Assembly: GCF_036346615.1 (NCBI RefSeq)
Contig: NZ_CP107836.1
Span: forward strand, 6,758,001 to 6,822,000
Length of the DNA: 64,000 nucleotides
Source: Streptomyces sp. NBC_00523
GTDB lineage: Bacteria; Actinomycetota; Actinomycetes; Streptomycetales; Streptomycetaceae
Direction of reading: 5' to 3'
Positions 54,007 to 61,839 of the stretch are shown here, one piece after another (position 1 is the first letter of the stretch; every line of letters begins with the position of its first letter). The position numbers and the translations under genes are program-made. The notes under the pieces were generated by a model. The model was given only the letters and a program-made list of their open reading frames with translations. It made no database searches and was not told the DNA's origin.

Positions 54007-55868
54007 GACGCGGTCACCTTCTCCGGGGCCGCCGTCACCGGCAGCGGGTACCAGCAGGCGACCCGGTGGCCGGAGCCCAGGTCGTCCAGCGGGGGAGCCT
54101 CCTCGGCGCAGCGGTCCCGGCGGCTCGGGCACCGGGCCTCGAACGCACAGCCGGGGGAGGGCGCGAGAGGATCGGGCGGCGCGCCCTCGACCGTCGGCAG
54201 CGGGCGGTCGCGGTCGGCGGTGAGGTCCGGGACCGACGCGACGAGCGCCCGGGTGTAGGGGTGCCGGGCGCCCGCCGCGAGCCGGCCGACGGGCAGGGCT
54301 TCCACCAGCGTGCCCGCGTACATGACCAGCACCCGCTCGCAGAACTCGGCGACCAGCGCGACATCGTGACTGATGAACAGGATCGCGGCGGAGGTGTCCC
54401 GCCGGATGCCCACCAGCAGCCGGGTGATCTGCCGCTGCACAGTCACGTCGAGCGCGGTCGTCGGCTCGTCCGCGATGATCAGCCCCGGCCGCACCATCAG
54501 CCCGGCGGCGATCATCACCCGCTGGCGCTGGCCGCCGGAGAGCTCGTACGGGCGTGAGCGCAGCAACGACGGGGACAGGCCGACGCGGTGCAGCGCCTCG
54601 GCGGCCTGCGCGGTGGCCTCGGCCCGGCTCGCCCCGCGATGGGCCCGGACCGCCTCGGTGAGCTGGGTGCCGATCCGCAGGGACGGGTTGAGCGCCGACG
54701 CCGGGTTCTGGAAGATCACCGACAGTCCCGTCGCGAGGTGCCGGTCCCGCTCCTTGCGCGTCAGCGCGCCGAGGTCGGCCCCGAGCAGCCGCAGCGTACG
54801 CCGGGAGACCCGGGCGCCGTACGGGAGCAGGTCGGCGATGGCGAGCGCCGTCAGCGACTTGCCCGAGCCCGACTCGCCGACGAGCCCCACGATCTCGCCC
54901 CGCCCGAGCGACAGGCTCACCCCGCGCACCGGGCGCACCGGCCCGGCCGGGGTCGGCAGTTCGACGGTGAGGCCGTCGACCTGGAGGACCTGCCCCTCCT
55001 CGGCGGGGCCGCTCGACGCGGACCGCTGCGCCGGGATGCGCGCCACCGGGCCGCGCCGGGCGGCGCCCCCGGCCAGCACCTCGCCCAGCAGCTGGAACGT
55101 CAGCGCCGCGTACAGCAGCGCCAGGCCCGGGGCGAGCGCGGGCAGCGGCTCGGCGTAGATCCGGTCGAGCCCCTGGCTGAGCAGTTGCCCCCAGTCGTAG
55201 CCCGGTGGCTGGACGCCGAGCCCGAGGAAGCTCAGTCCGGAGAGCGCGACCAGGGCGGTGCCCGCCGCCGTGGTGACGCTCAGGAGCAGCGGCTCGGCGA
55301 TGTTCGGCAGGACGTGGCGCCCCAGCAGCCGGAGGCGGCCGAGACCGAGGGCCCGCGCGGCGGCCAGGTGGTCGGTGCCCGCCACGCCTGCCGCGAGGGT
55401 CTGGGCCAGCCGCGCGAACCCGGGCACACTCGCGGCGGCCAGGGCCAGCACGGCCCCGGTGGTGCCCGCGCCGAACACCACCGCGAGGAACATCGCGATC
55501 AGCAGCGCCGGGAACGCGAGCAGCAGGCTGATCAGCCCGGCGGCCAGCCGTCGGGCGCGCCGGCCGACGACGGCGGTGCAGGCCCCGATGAGCACGCCCG
55601 CGGTCGCACCGAGCAGGACCGACGCGAGAGCGAGCAGCAGCGAGGGCCGGGCCGCCGTCAGGATGCGGGCCAGCAGGTCCCGGCCGAGTCCGTCCGTGCC
55701 GACCGGGTGCGCCGCCGAGGGCCCCTGGAGCACGGCCGAGGGGTCCGGGCGGTCGGCCGCCGCGCCCCAGAACAGCGGGCCGGCCACGGCGAGTACGACG
55801 AGTGACGCCAGCATGACCCCGGTGACCCAGGCCATGGGGGAGCGCCGGAGTCCGGCGGGAAGGCTCAT
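54003..55868 (-). CDS. Fused permease (DppC-type) and ATPase (DppD-type) of the peptide importer
   Basis: A 621-aa fusion of two normally separate subunits. Residues 1-270 are a DppC-like permease with VGTDGLGRDLLARIL and the EAA loop AARALGLGRLRLLGRHVLPNIAEPL. After a linker (RGPVARIPAQRSASSGPAEE) residues 300-621 are a DppD-like ATPase: GESGSGKSLTALAI, ELSGGQRQRVMIAAGL, LIIADEPTTALD, FISHD and the C-terminal Opp Cys motif CAFEARCPSRRDRC...VACWYP. The join is clean with no stop remnant. The gene overlaps the next by 4 nt. Confidence 0.9.
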   Translation of the reverse strand: MSLPAGLRRSPMAWVTGVMLASLVVLAVAGPLFWGAAADRPDPSAVLQGPSAAHPVGTDGLGRDLLARILTAARPSLLLALASVLLGATAGVLIGACTAVVGRRARRLAAGLISLLLAFPALLIAMFLAVVFGAGTTGAVLALAAASVPGFARLAQTLAAGVAGTDHLAAARALGLGRLRLLGRHVLPNIAEPLLLSVTTAAGTALVALSGLSFLGLGVQPPGYDWGQLLSQGLDRIYAEPLPALAPGLALLYAALTFQLLGEVLAGGAARRGPVARIPAQRSASSGPAEEGQVLQVDGLTVELPTPAGPVRPVRGVSLSLGRGEIVGLVGESGSGKSLTALAIADLLPYGARVSRRTLRLLGADLGALTRKERDRHLATGLSVIFQNPASALNPSLRIGTQLTEAVRAHRGASRAEATAQAAEALHRVGLSPSLLRSRPYELSGGQRQRVMIAAGLMVRPGLIIADEPTTALDVTVQRQITRLLVGIRRDTSAAILFISHDVALVAEFCERVLVMYAGTLVEALPVGRLAAGARHPYTRALVASVPDLTADRDRPLPTVEGAPPDPLAPSPGCAFEARCPSRRDRCAEEAPPLDDLGSGHRVACWYPLPVTAAPEKVTAS

Positions 55869-55870
55869 GA

Positions 55871-56839
55871 TCACATCTCCCGGATCGCCGAGCGGGGGTC
55901 GAGCAGGGCGAGCAGCACATCGACCAGGAGACCGGCGATCAGCACGGTGGTGCCGAGCACCAGCACCATGGCCTGGACCACCGGATAGTCCTGCGTGACC
56001 ACGGACTGGGCCATCGCGGACCCGATGCCCGGCCAGGCGAACACCTTCTCGACCAGGACCGTGCCCGCGATCAGGGCGGGCAGCAGGCTGCCCGCGACGG
56101 TGAGCGCGGCGGACGCCATGTTCGGTGCGGCATGCCGCAGATGGCGGCGTGCGGCGGACAGCCGCTTGCTCCGGGCGGTACGCAGATAGTCCTCGTTCAG
56201 CACCTTCAGCGCCTCCACCCTGACGATGCGCAGGAGCACGGCGGTGGGGGTGAGGGCGAGCGCGAGGACGGGGAGGACGAGGGAGGCGACGCCCGCCGCA
56301 CCGGCCACCGGGAACAGCTGGAGGCCGACGGCGAGCAGGGCGGTGAGCCCGGCGGCCAGCACGAAGTCCGGCACCCCGGTCAACCCGGCGGTGACCGTGG
56401 TGAACGCCAGCTCGGTGCGCGGGCGGCGGCCGTCGCGGGTGCGGACGGCGGCGAGCAGCCCGCCGGGCAGGGCGACGGCGAGCGCGGTGAGGAAGGCGAG
56501 GCCGGCGATCTCCAGGGTGGCCGGCAGCCGGGTGCGGACCAGCTCCGCGACCGGCGCCCCGGTGATCAGCGAGGTCCCGAGGTCGCCGTGCAGGAGGCCG
56601 CCGAGGTACTGCAGGTACTGGGCCAGGAACGGCATGTCGAGCCCGAGCGCGTGCCGCCGGGCGGCGACGAGGTCGGGGGCGGCGTCCACACCGAGCGCGG
56701 CCCGCACCGGGTCGCCGGGGATGAGGCGGATCATCGCGAACGACGCGGTGAGGACGATGCCGAGCGAGACGAGGAGCCGGAGGCCGCGGCGGCCCAGGAA
56801 CACCGTCCAAGGATGCCGCAGCAGAGCGGGAACGGTCAT
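55871..56839 (-). CDS. Oligopeptide-type ABC permease (OppB/DppB)
   Basis: A 322-aa inner-membrane permease with about six helices. Family blocks: FAMIRLIPGDPVRAALG near residue 35, YLQYLGGLLHGDLGTSLITGAPVAELV, the EAA loop DYLRTARSKRLSAARRHLRHAAPN and VEKVFAWPGIGSAMAQSVVTQDYPVVQAMVL. It pairs with the permease half of the fusion encoded 2 nt downstream. The substrate is a peptide, nickel-chelate or similar ligand bound by the adjacent receptor. Confidence 0.92.
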   Translation of the reverse strand: MTVPALLRHPWTVFLGRRGLRLLVSLGIVLTASFAMIRLIPGDPVRAALGVDAAPDLVAARRHALGLDMPFLAQYLQYLGGLLHGDLGTSLITGAPVAELVRTRLPATLEIAGLAFLTALAVALPGGLLAAVRTRDGRRPRTELAFTTVTAGLTGVPDFVLAAGLTALLAVGLQLFPVAGAAGVASLVLPVLALALTPTAVLLRIVRVEALKVLNEDYLRTARSKRLSAARRHLRHAAPNMASAALTVAGSLLPALIAGTVLVEKVFAWPGIGSAMAQSVVTQDYPVVQAMVLVLGTTVLIAGLLVDVLLALLDPRSAIREM

Positions 56840-56853
56840 GGTGGGTCCCGGGA

Positions 56854-58437
56854 TCACTGGTGGAGGCGGATGCTCGTGGGGACGAGCTGACCGCCGAACG
56901 TGGTGGTGAAGGTGGTGCGGTGGCCGTACACGCCGCTGCGGCCCTCGGCGATCGGCAGCGCGTCGGCCGAGCGGAAGAGCGCGGCGCCGGCCCTGTTCCA
57001 GGTGGCGCATCCCGTCGTGTCCGGCTCCCGGAGGGCCTGGGCGACCAGGGCGTCGTACTCCGGATTGGCCACCCCGGCGAAGTTCAGGCCCCCGGCGGGG
57101 GCGGGACCGGAGAAGAAGGGAATGAAGCCCGCTGGGAGGGCGAAGCCCGGCGTACTGCCGACCACCACGTCGAAGTCGGCCGTCGTGTACATCGCGTTGA
57201 CCAGGGCCGGCAGGCTCTCGGTGACCAGCTCGACCTTCACGCCGAGCGCCGTCCACTGCCGGGCCATCAGCTCCGCGACCGATGCCAGGGTCGGGCCGAG
57301 ATCGGGGCTGGTGAGCAGACGGAGCCGGAGCGCCCGGCCGCTCTTGGTGAGCGGACCGCCGGGTGAGCGGGTCCAGCCCGCGTCCCGCAGGCCCTCGGCG
57401 GCGTCCCGCACGGGGAGGTTGGCGTCGGCGAGGTCTCCGTGGCAGACGGACCCCTCGGCGCCGAAGTCCCGGGCGGGGGTGCCGGTGCCGCCCACGGCGA
57501 CGTTGGCGAGGCCCCGGCGGTCGAGGGCGGAGACCAGGGCCCGGCGCACCGCCCGGTCGGCGAGGACCCGGCCGGGCCGCTGGTTGAAGAAGGTCATCCC
57601 GATGACGGTGGCGACCTCCGTGGTGGCCAGCCCGTGGCCGGTGAGCCGGGCGCGGTCGGGTCCGCTCACCGACGCGATGTCGACGCCCCCGGTCAGCAGG
57701 AGGTTCGCCGCCGTGGACGTCTGGGGCACCACCGAGAGCTCGATGCGCTCGGGGAGGCCACGCTCGCCGGTCGTCGCACCGTCGGGCCCCCAGGTGTAGC
57801 CCTCCCGGACGGTGAACTCGTACGGCCCGCCGGGGGAGTAGCGGGTCAGCACATAGGGGCCGGTGCCCTGCGTGGCGCGGGCGAGCGAGCCGGGCCGGTC
57901 CAGCCCGGCCGGGCAGACGACCGGCAGCAGCCCGACGGTGCGGATCAGGAAGGGGTACGGGGCGGCGGCGGACACCGAGACCGTGCGCCTCCGGTCGTCG
58001 GCGCGGGCGGTGAGCGGGACGTTCGGCAGGACCGTACGGGCTCCGGCGAGCTGGTTGTCCGGGTCGGCCGCGTAGGTCAGCGACCGGGCGACCGCCGAGG
58101 CGGTGAGGGGAGTGCCGTCGGAGCAGGTGACGCCCGCGCGGAGCGTGAACACCGCCTCGGTCGCCGTGGCCCGCCAGTCCGTGGCGAGGCCGGTGACCAG
58201 GCCGCCGTTGGGGGCGGGGTTCACCAGGGAGTCGTAGGCGTAACGGGCCTGGGAGGCGCCGAAGGTGGAGTACGGGTCGAAGCTCGGCGTCTCGCCGGCC
58301 TCGGCGATCCGGACGGTGCCGCGGTCCACCAGGGGGGTGGTCGTCGAGGAACGGGCGACGCCGCCGCAGCCGCTCAGCGCGAGGGCCGAGGCGGTGAGCG
58401 CGGCCGTCAGGGCGGCCGGCGGGGTGCGTCGGAGCAT
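56854..58437 (-). CDS. Oligopeptide-type substrate-binding lipoprotein
   Basis: A 527-aa receptor of SBP family 5. The lipobox LALSGC puts the lipid-modified Cys at residue 24. The mature chain begins VDRGTVRIAEAGETPSFDPYSTFG and contains VFTLRAGVTCSDGTPLTASAVARSL, the family hallmark, and ATQGTGPYVLTRYSPGG. It is the first gene of a four-gene operon. Uptake of a peptide or of a cluster product or its fragment is possible; Opp-like systems also carry nickel and siderophore complexes. Confidence 0.9.
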   Translation of the reverse strand: MLRRTPPAALTAALTASALALSGCGGVARSSTTTPLVDRGTVRIAEAGETPSFDPYSTFGASQARYAYDSLVNPAPNGGLVTGLATDWRATATEAVFTLRAGVTCSDGTPLTASAVARSLTYAADPDNQLAGARTVLPNVPLTARADDRRRTVSVSAAAPYPFLIRTVGLLPVVCPAGLDRPGSLARATQGTGPYVLTRYSPGGPYEFTVREGYTWGPDGATTGERGLPERIELSVVPQTSTAANLLLTGGVDIASVSGPDRARLTGHGLATTEVATVIGMTFFNQRPGRVLADRAVRRALVSALDRRGLANVAVGGTGTPARDFGAEGSVCHGDLADANLPVRDAAEGLRDAGWTRSPGGPLTKSGRALRLRLLTSPDLGPTLASVAELMARQWTALGVKVELVTESLPALVNAMYTTADFDVVVGSTPGFALPAGFIPFFSGPAPAGGLNFAGVANPEYDALVAQALREPDTTGCATWNRAGAALFRSADALPIAEGRSGVYGHRTTFTTTFGGQLVPTSIRLHQ

Positions 58438-58942
58438 GGCGTCATGGTGCCACCGGGGCGCGGGCTCGATGATCCAACTTCCTTACGCGGAAAGCCTGTT
58501 CGAGTGCCCGTAGTCCCCTGGCCGCCGGGCCTGGCGCGGCCGGGGGCGACCGGGGCGGCCGATCTTGATTCACCCGTACGAGGCGGGGCGGCGTCGCGCC
58601 GGGCACAGGGCAGCGGCATGTTTCGGAAAAGGTAGTCGGATAATCACTCTGCAGTGTTCCGGGGGTGCGCTTAATTCCGGACACGAGAAATGGCCAAGGA
58701 CACTCACACGAGTGAAACCGGGGGAATCCATTTGGCCCAGGTGGGTGTCGTTGAACTACCGTGATCAAGGGATCGGACGGCGTGATCACGCGTCCGGAAA
58801 TTCGATTTCCCGGCTCGGTACCGGATTTTCCGGGCCCGTACCGGATTTCGAAAGGGAATATATTTCCGCCCGGCCGTGCGCCGCTCCCATTTCTCGTGCC
58901 CGGGTTCCCTGTCATACGTATGCGTGGAGAGGATGGAGCGTC
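58438..58942. other. 505-bp divergent regulatory region of the putative peptide cluster
   Basis: No gene is supportable here. The region is markedly richer in A/T than its surroundings in places (for example around 58851-58870) and separates the minus-strand importer operon from the plus-strand DUF5132-exporter-NRPS genes. GATAAT near 58637 may be a -10. The region also contains paired GTACCGGATTT repeats and the near palindrome CCGGAAATTCGATTTCCCGG just before them. Confidence 0.5.
58818..58848. repeat. Two direct repeats GTACCGGATTT, 20 bp apart
   Basis: The 11-mer occurs at 58818-58828 and 58838-58848, a start-to-start distance of 20 bp, close to two helical turns. It lies 95-125 bp upstream of the DUF5132 gene. 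It looks like a tandem activator site, as used by pathway-specific regulators, but the regulator is unknown. Confidence 0.5.
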
Positions 58943-59269
58943 ATGCCGCCTGTAGTACCGCCGTTTCTCGTCGGACTCATCGTCGCGCCGCTGGCCAAGC
59001 GCCTGCTGAAGCCACTGGTGGGTGGAGTCGTCAAAGCGTCCGTCGGAATCGCGATGGAGGTGAAGAAGGCGGCCCACGAGGCCGGGGAGAACATCCATGA
59101 CCTCGCGGCCGAGGTCGCCGCCGACGTGGTCGCCGCCCAGATGGCCGCCGCCGACACCGAGGGCCACTCCGTGCCCGGTCAGCACACGAGCGGGGCCGGT
59201 GCCAAGGGGGACCGGAGGGCCCCGAAGATCCGCGCGACCGCCGAGAGCGCTGCCGGAAAGACGCACTGA
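58943..59269 (+). CDS. DUF5132 family protein
   Basis: A 108-aa protein opening MPPVVPPFLVGLIVAPLAKR, with one hydrophobic N-terminal helix and then an amphipathic segment KRLLKPLVGGVVKASVGIAMEVKKAAHEAGENIHDLAAEVAADV. This matches the DUF5132 form. From memory, such genes are found next to heavy-metal-associated-domain proteins and metal P-type ATPases. Here the next gene is an ABC exporter with a comparable N-terminal domain, so the pair may act together at the membrane. GGAG lies six bases before the ATG. The polar tail is low complexity. Confidence 0.75.
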   Translation: MPPVVPPFLVGLIVAPLAKRLLKPLVGGVVKASVGIAMEVKKAAHEAGENIHDLAAEVAADVVAAQMAAADTEGHSVPGQHTSGAGAKGDRRAPKIRATAESAAGKTH

Positions 59270-59471
59270 CGGCCTGTGTGACTCGCGGCCGCCACCGGGC
59301 GCGCCCGCCGACCGATTACGGCGGAACGCGCCAGGGTGGCGGCCGTTCGCGGGCCGGTCCGCCCGCGCACCCCCTCCGGCCCCGCCCCGTATCTCAATTC
59401 CCGATCCGTCGCCCCGATCCGTCGACTCCGTCACGGCCTTCCGCGACCTCCGCAAACAGGTGAACGTACAC

Positions 59472-61745
59472 ATGCCATCGCTACTGGGAGCCGCATCCGG
59501 ATTCCGCTCCGTGGAACCGGCCGCGAGCCCTCGCTCGGTCACACCGGGCCGCCAGCGCTGGGACGTCGGGCTCGTCGTCGGACGCCCCCGGACGGCCGAG
59601 ATCCTCGCCGCCGCGCTGCGCCACATCCCCGGGATCACCGAGGCCCAGGCCAGCCCGGTCACCGGCGGGGTGCTCGTCCGGCACGATGGGCGGCTGCGCG
59701 CCGCGGACGTCGGCCGGATCATCGGCCGCACCGTCGCCCGGCTCTCCCGGGAAGCGACCGGCACGGGGCGCGCGGCAACGGACCCGTCCGCGGAGTCACC
59801 CAAGGCGGACCCGGGCCTCGTCGTACGGCCGGTGCTCGCCGTCGGCGGCGGAGTCGCGGCCGGTGCGGCGCTGGTCAAGGGGTCGACCCTGACACGGCAG
59901 TTGGTGGCCGTCGGCGGAGTGGCCGCCGCGACCGCGGTCGTCCTGCGGAAGGCATGGAGCAAGACGGCCGAAGCGGCCGGGCCCGAGGGCCACCCGCTGC
60001 TGGAGATCGTCGGACCGCACCGCCCCCGCCTCTACCGCGCCGCCGCCCTGTCCGTCGCCTGCCAGGCCGCCGAGATGGCGCTCGGCACCTTCCTCGGATG
60101 GACCGGCCTGGTCCTCATCAAGGGCGAGGCGGCCCCGCTCGCCGGCCTCGGCCTGACCACGGCGTCCGCCCAACTCCTGGGACTAGCAGGCCTGGTGGGC
60201 GCGGCCTGCGCCGCCGTCGCCGGACTCTCGTACGCCTCGAACGTCCAATGGCGACGGCTCGGCCAGGACATCGAGCACGACTGGCGGGGCCGCGCCTACC
60301 GGCACGTCCAGCACCTCGAACTGGGCCAGTTGGAGGGCGAGCGGACCAGCAGGGTCGCCGGCACCCTCACCAACGACGTCGGCCAGCTCGGCGCCTTCTT
60401 CGCCGGTCCGGCCAACGACATCCTGCAACTCGGCACCAGCCTGGCCCTTCTCGTGCCGGCGTTCCTCCTGCTGGCCCCCCAGATCGCCTGGATCGCCTTC
60501 CTCCCGATCCCGGTCATCGCCTGGCTGTCGCTGCGCCACCAGGAGAAGGCCGCCACGGACTACGCCGCAACCGGTGAACACCGCGCCAGGCTCGGCAGCC
60601 AGGTGATCAACTCGCTCGAAGCCGGGGCGACCGTCAAGAGCTTCTGCACCGAGGCGTACGAGGCCGAGCGCGTCGACCGGTTGAGCGACGCGGTCCAGGA
60701 GAGCAGCCACCGCACCGACCGCAGCACCCTCCGCCACGGCGAGACCGTCCGGGCCTGCACCACCGCGTCGATGGCCGGCACCCTGCTCGTCGGCGGCCGC
60801 GCGGTCCTCGACGGCACCCTCCGCTTCGAGGTCTTCAGCCCCCTGATCGGCCTCCCGCAGATGCTGCTCATGCGGATGAGCCGGCTCGGCGGAATCGCCG
60901 ACCAGTACCAGCGCACCCTCGCCTCCTACGACCGGGTCCAGCGCCTGCGCGAACTGCCCGTCGAGGCCGACAGCGGGGAAGGGACGCTCGAACTCCCCTC
61001 CGTGCGTGGCGAGATCGTCCTCGACGAGGTCACCTTCGGCTACCCCGGCCGCCCGGCGACCCTGGACAACCTCTCCCTGACCATCCCGGCCGGACGGGTC
61101 ACCGCCCTGGTCGGCGCCACCGGCTCCGGCAAGACGACGATCGCCAAACTCCTCATGCGCTTCCAGGACGCGGAGTCCGGCCGCGTCCTGCTCGACGGCC
61201 GGGACGTCCGGGACCTGCGCCGCCACGAGTTGCGCCACGCCATCGGCTTCGTCGCCCAGGACCCGTTCCTCTTCGACGGCAGCATCGCCGACAACATCCG
61301 CTACGGCAGCTTCGGCGCCTCCGACGAGGCCGTCGTCCGGGCCGCCGCCATGGCCGAGGCGCACACCTTCATCACGACCCTGCCGAACGGCTACGACACC
61401 CTCATCGGTGAACGCGGCGCCGCGCTCTCCGGCGGCCAGCGGCAGCGCATCGCCCTGGCCCGCGCGATCCTCAAGGACTCGCCCGTCGTCATCCTGGACG
61501 AGGCCACCTCCGCCGTGGACAACGAGACGGAGGCCGCCATCCAGCGCACGCTGCACAGCTTCGCGGTCGACCGCACCATGGTCGTCATCGCCCACCGCCT
61601 CTCCACGGTCCGCCACGCCGACCGCATCTTCGTCCTGGACAAGGGCGGCATCGTCGCCGAGCAGGGCACCCACGACGAACTCCTCGCCCAGCACGGGCTC
61701 TACGCGTCCCTCTGGCAGCTGCAGGCCGGCGAACTCGCCGCCTGA
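59472..61745 (+). CDS. ABC exporter with an N-terminal heavy-metal-associated-like domain
   Basis: A 757-aa half-transporter. Residues about 30-92 (VGLVVGRPRTAEILAAALRH, ITEAQASPVTGGVLVRHDG) look like a small ferredoxin-fold HMA_2-type domain without the CxxC metal site. Residues 118-150 are hydrophobic. The ABC membrane domain spans about 180-490. The ATPase domain has GATGSGKTTIAKLL, FVAQDPFLFDGSIADNI, LSGGQRQRIALARAIL, VVILDEATSAVD and IAHRLST. It probably exports a peptide or metabolite as a homodimer. AGGTGA precedes the ATG. It lies between the DUF5132 gene and the NRPS. Confidence 0.85.
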   Translation: MPSLLGAASGFRSVEPAASPRSVTPGRQRWDVGLVVGRPRTAEILAAALRHIPGITEAQASPVTGGVLVRHDGRLRAADVGRIIGRTVARLSREATGTGRAATDPSAESPKADPGLVVRPVLAVGGGVAAGAALVKGSTLTRQLVAVGGVAAATAVVLRKAWSKTAEAAGPEGHPLLEIVGPHRPRLYRAAALSVACQAAEMALGTFLGWTGLVLIKGEAAPLAGLGLTTASAQLLGLAGLVGAACAAVAGLSYASNVQWRRLGQDIEHDWRGRAYRHVQHLELGQLEGERTSRVAGTLTNDVGQLGAFFAGPANDILQLGTSLALLVPAFLLLAPQIAWIAFLPIPVIAWLSLRHQEKAATDYAATGEHRARLGSQVINSLEAGATVKSFCTEAYEAERVDRLSDAVQESSHRTDRSTLRHGETVRACTTASMAGTLLVGGRAVLDGTLRFEVFSPLIGLPQMLLMRMSRLGGIADQYQRTLASYDRVQRLRELPVEADSGEGTLELPSVRGEIVLDEVTFGYPGRPATLDNLSLTIPAGRVTALVGATGSGKTTIAKLLMRFQDAESGRVLLDGRDVRDLRRHELRHAIGFVAQDPFLFDGSIADNIRYGSFGASDEAVVRAAAMAEAHTFITTLPNGYDTLIGERGAALSGGQRQRIALARAILKDSPVVILDEATSAVDNETEAAIQRTLHSFAVDRTMVVIAHRLSTVRHADRIFVLDKGGIVAEQGTHDELLAQHGLYASLWQLQAGELAA

Positions 61746-61839
61746 CCGCAGGAATCCGCCCCACCGCCCGGCCGCGTGACGCCACCGCGGGCCGGTGCGC
61801 CCTGCGCGCATGCCCTCTCACACCTCTGGAGGTACCCCC

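Noticed and set aside
58438..58942. Possible MbtH-like gene or iron box near the NRPS
   Set aside because: No MbtH motif and no TTAGGTTAGGC-type palindrome seen in this region.
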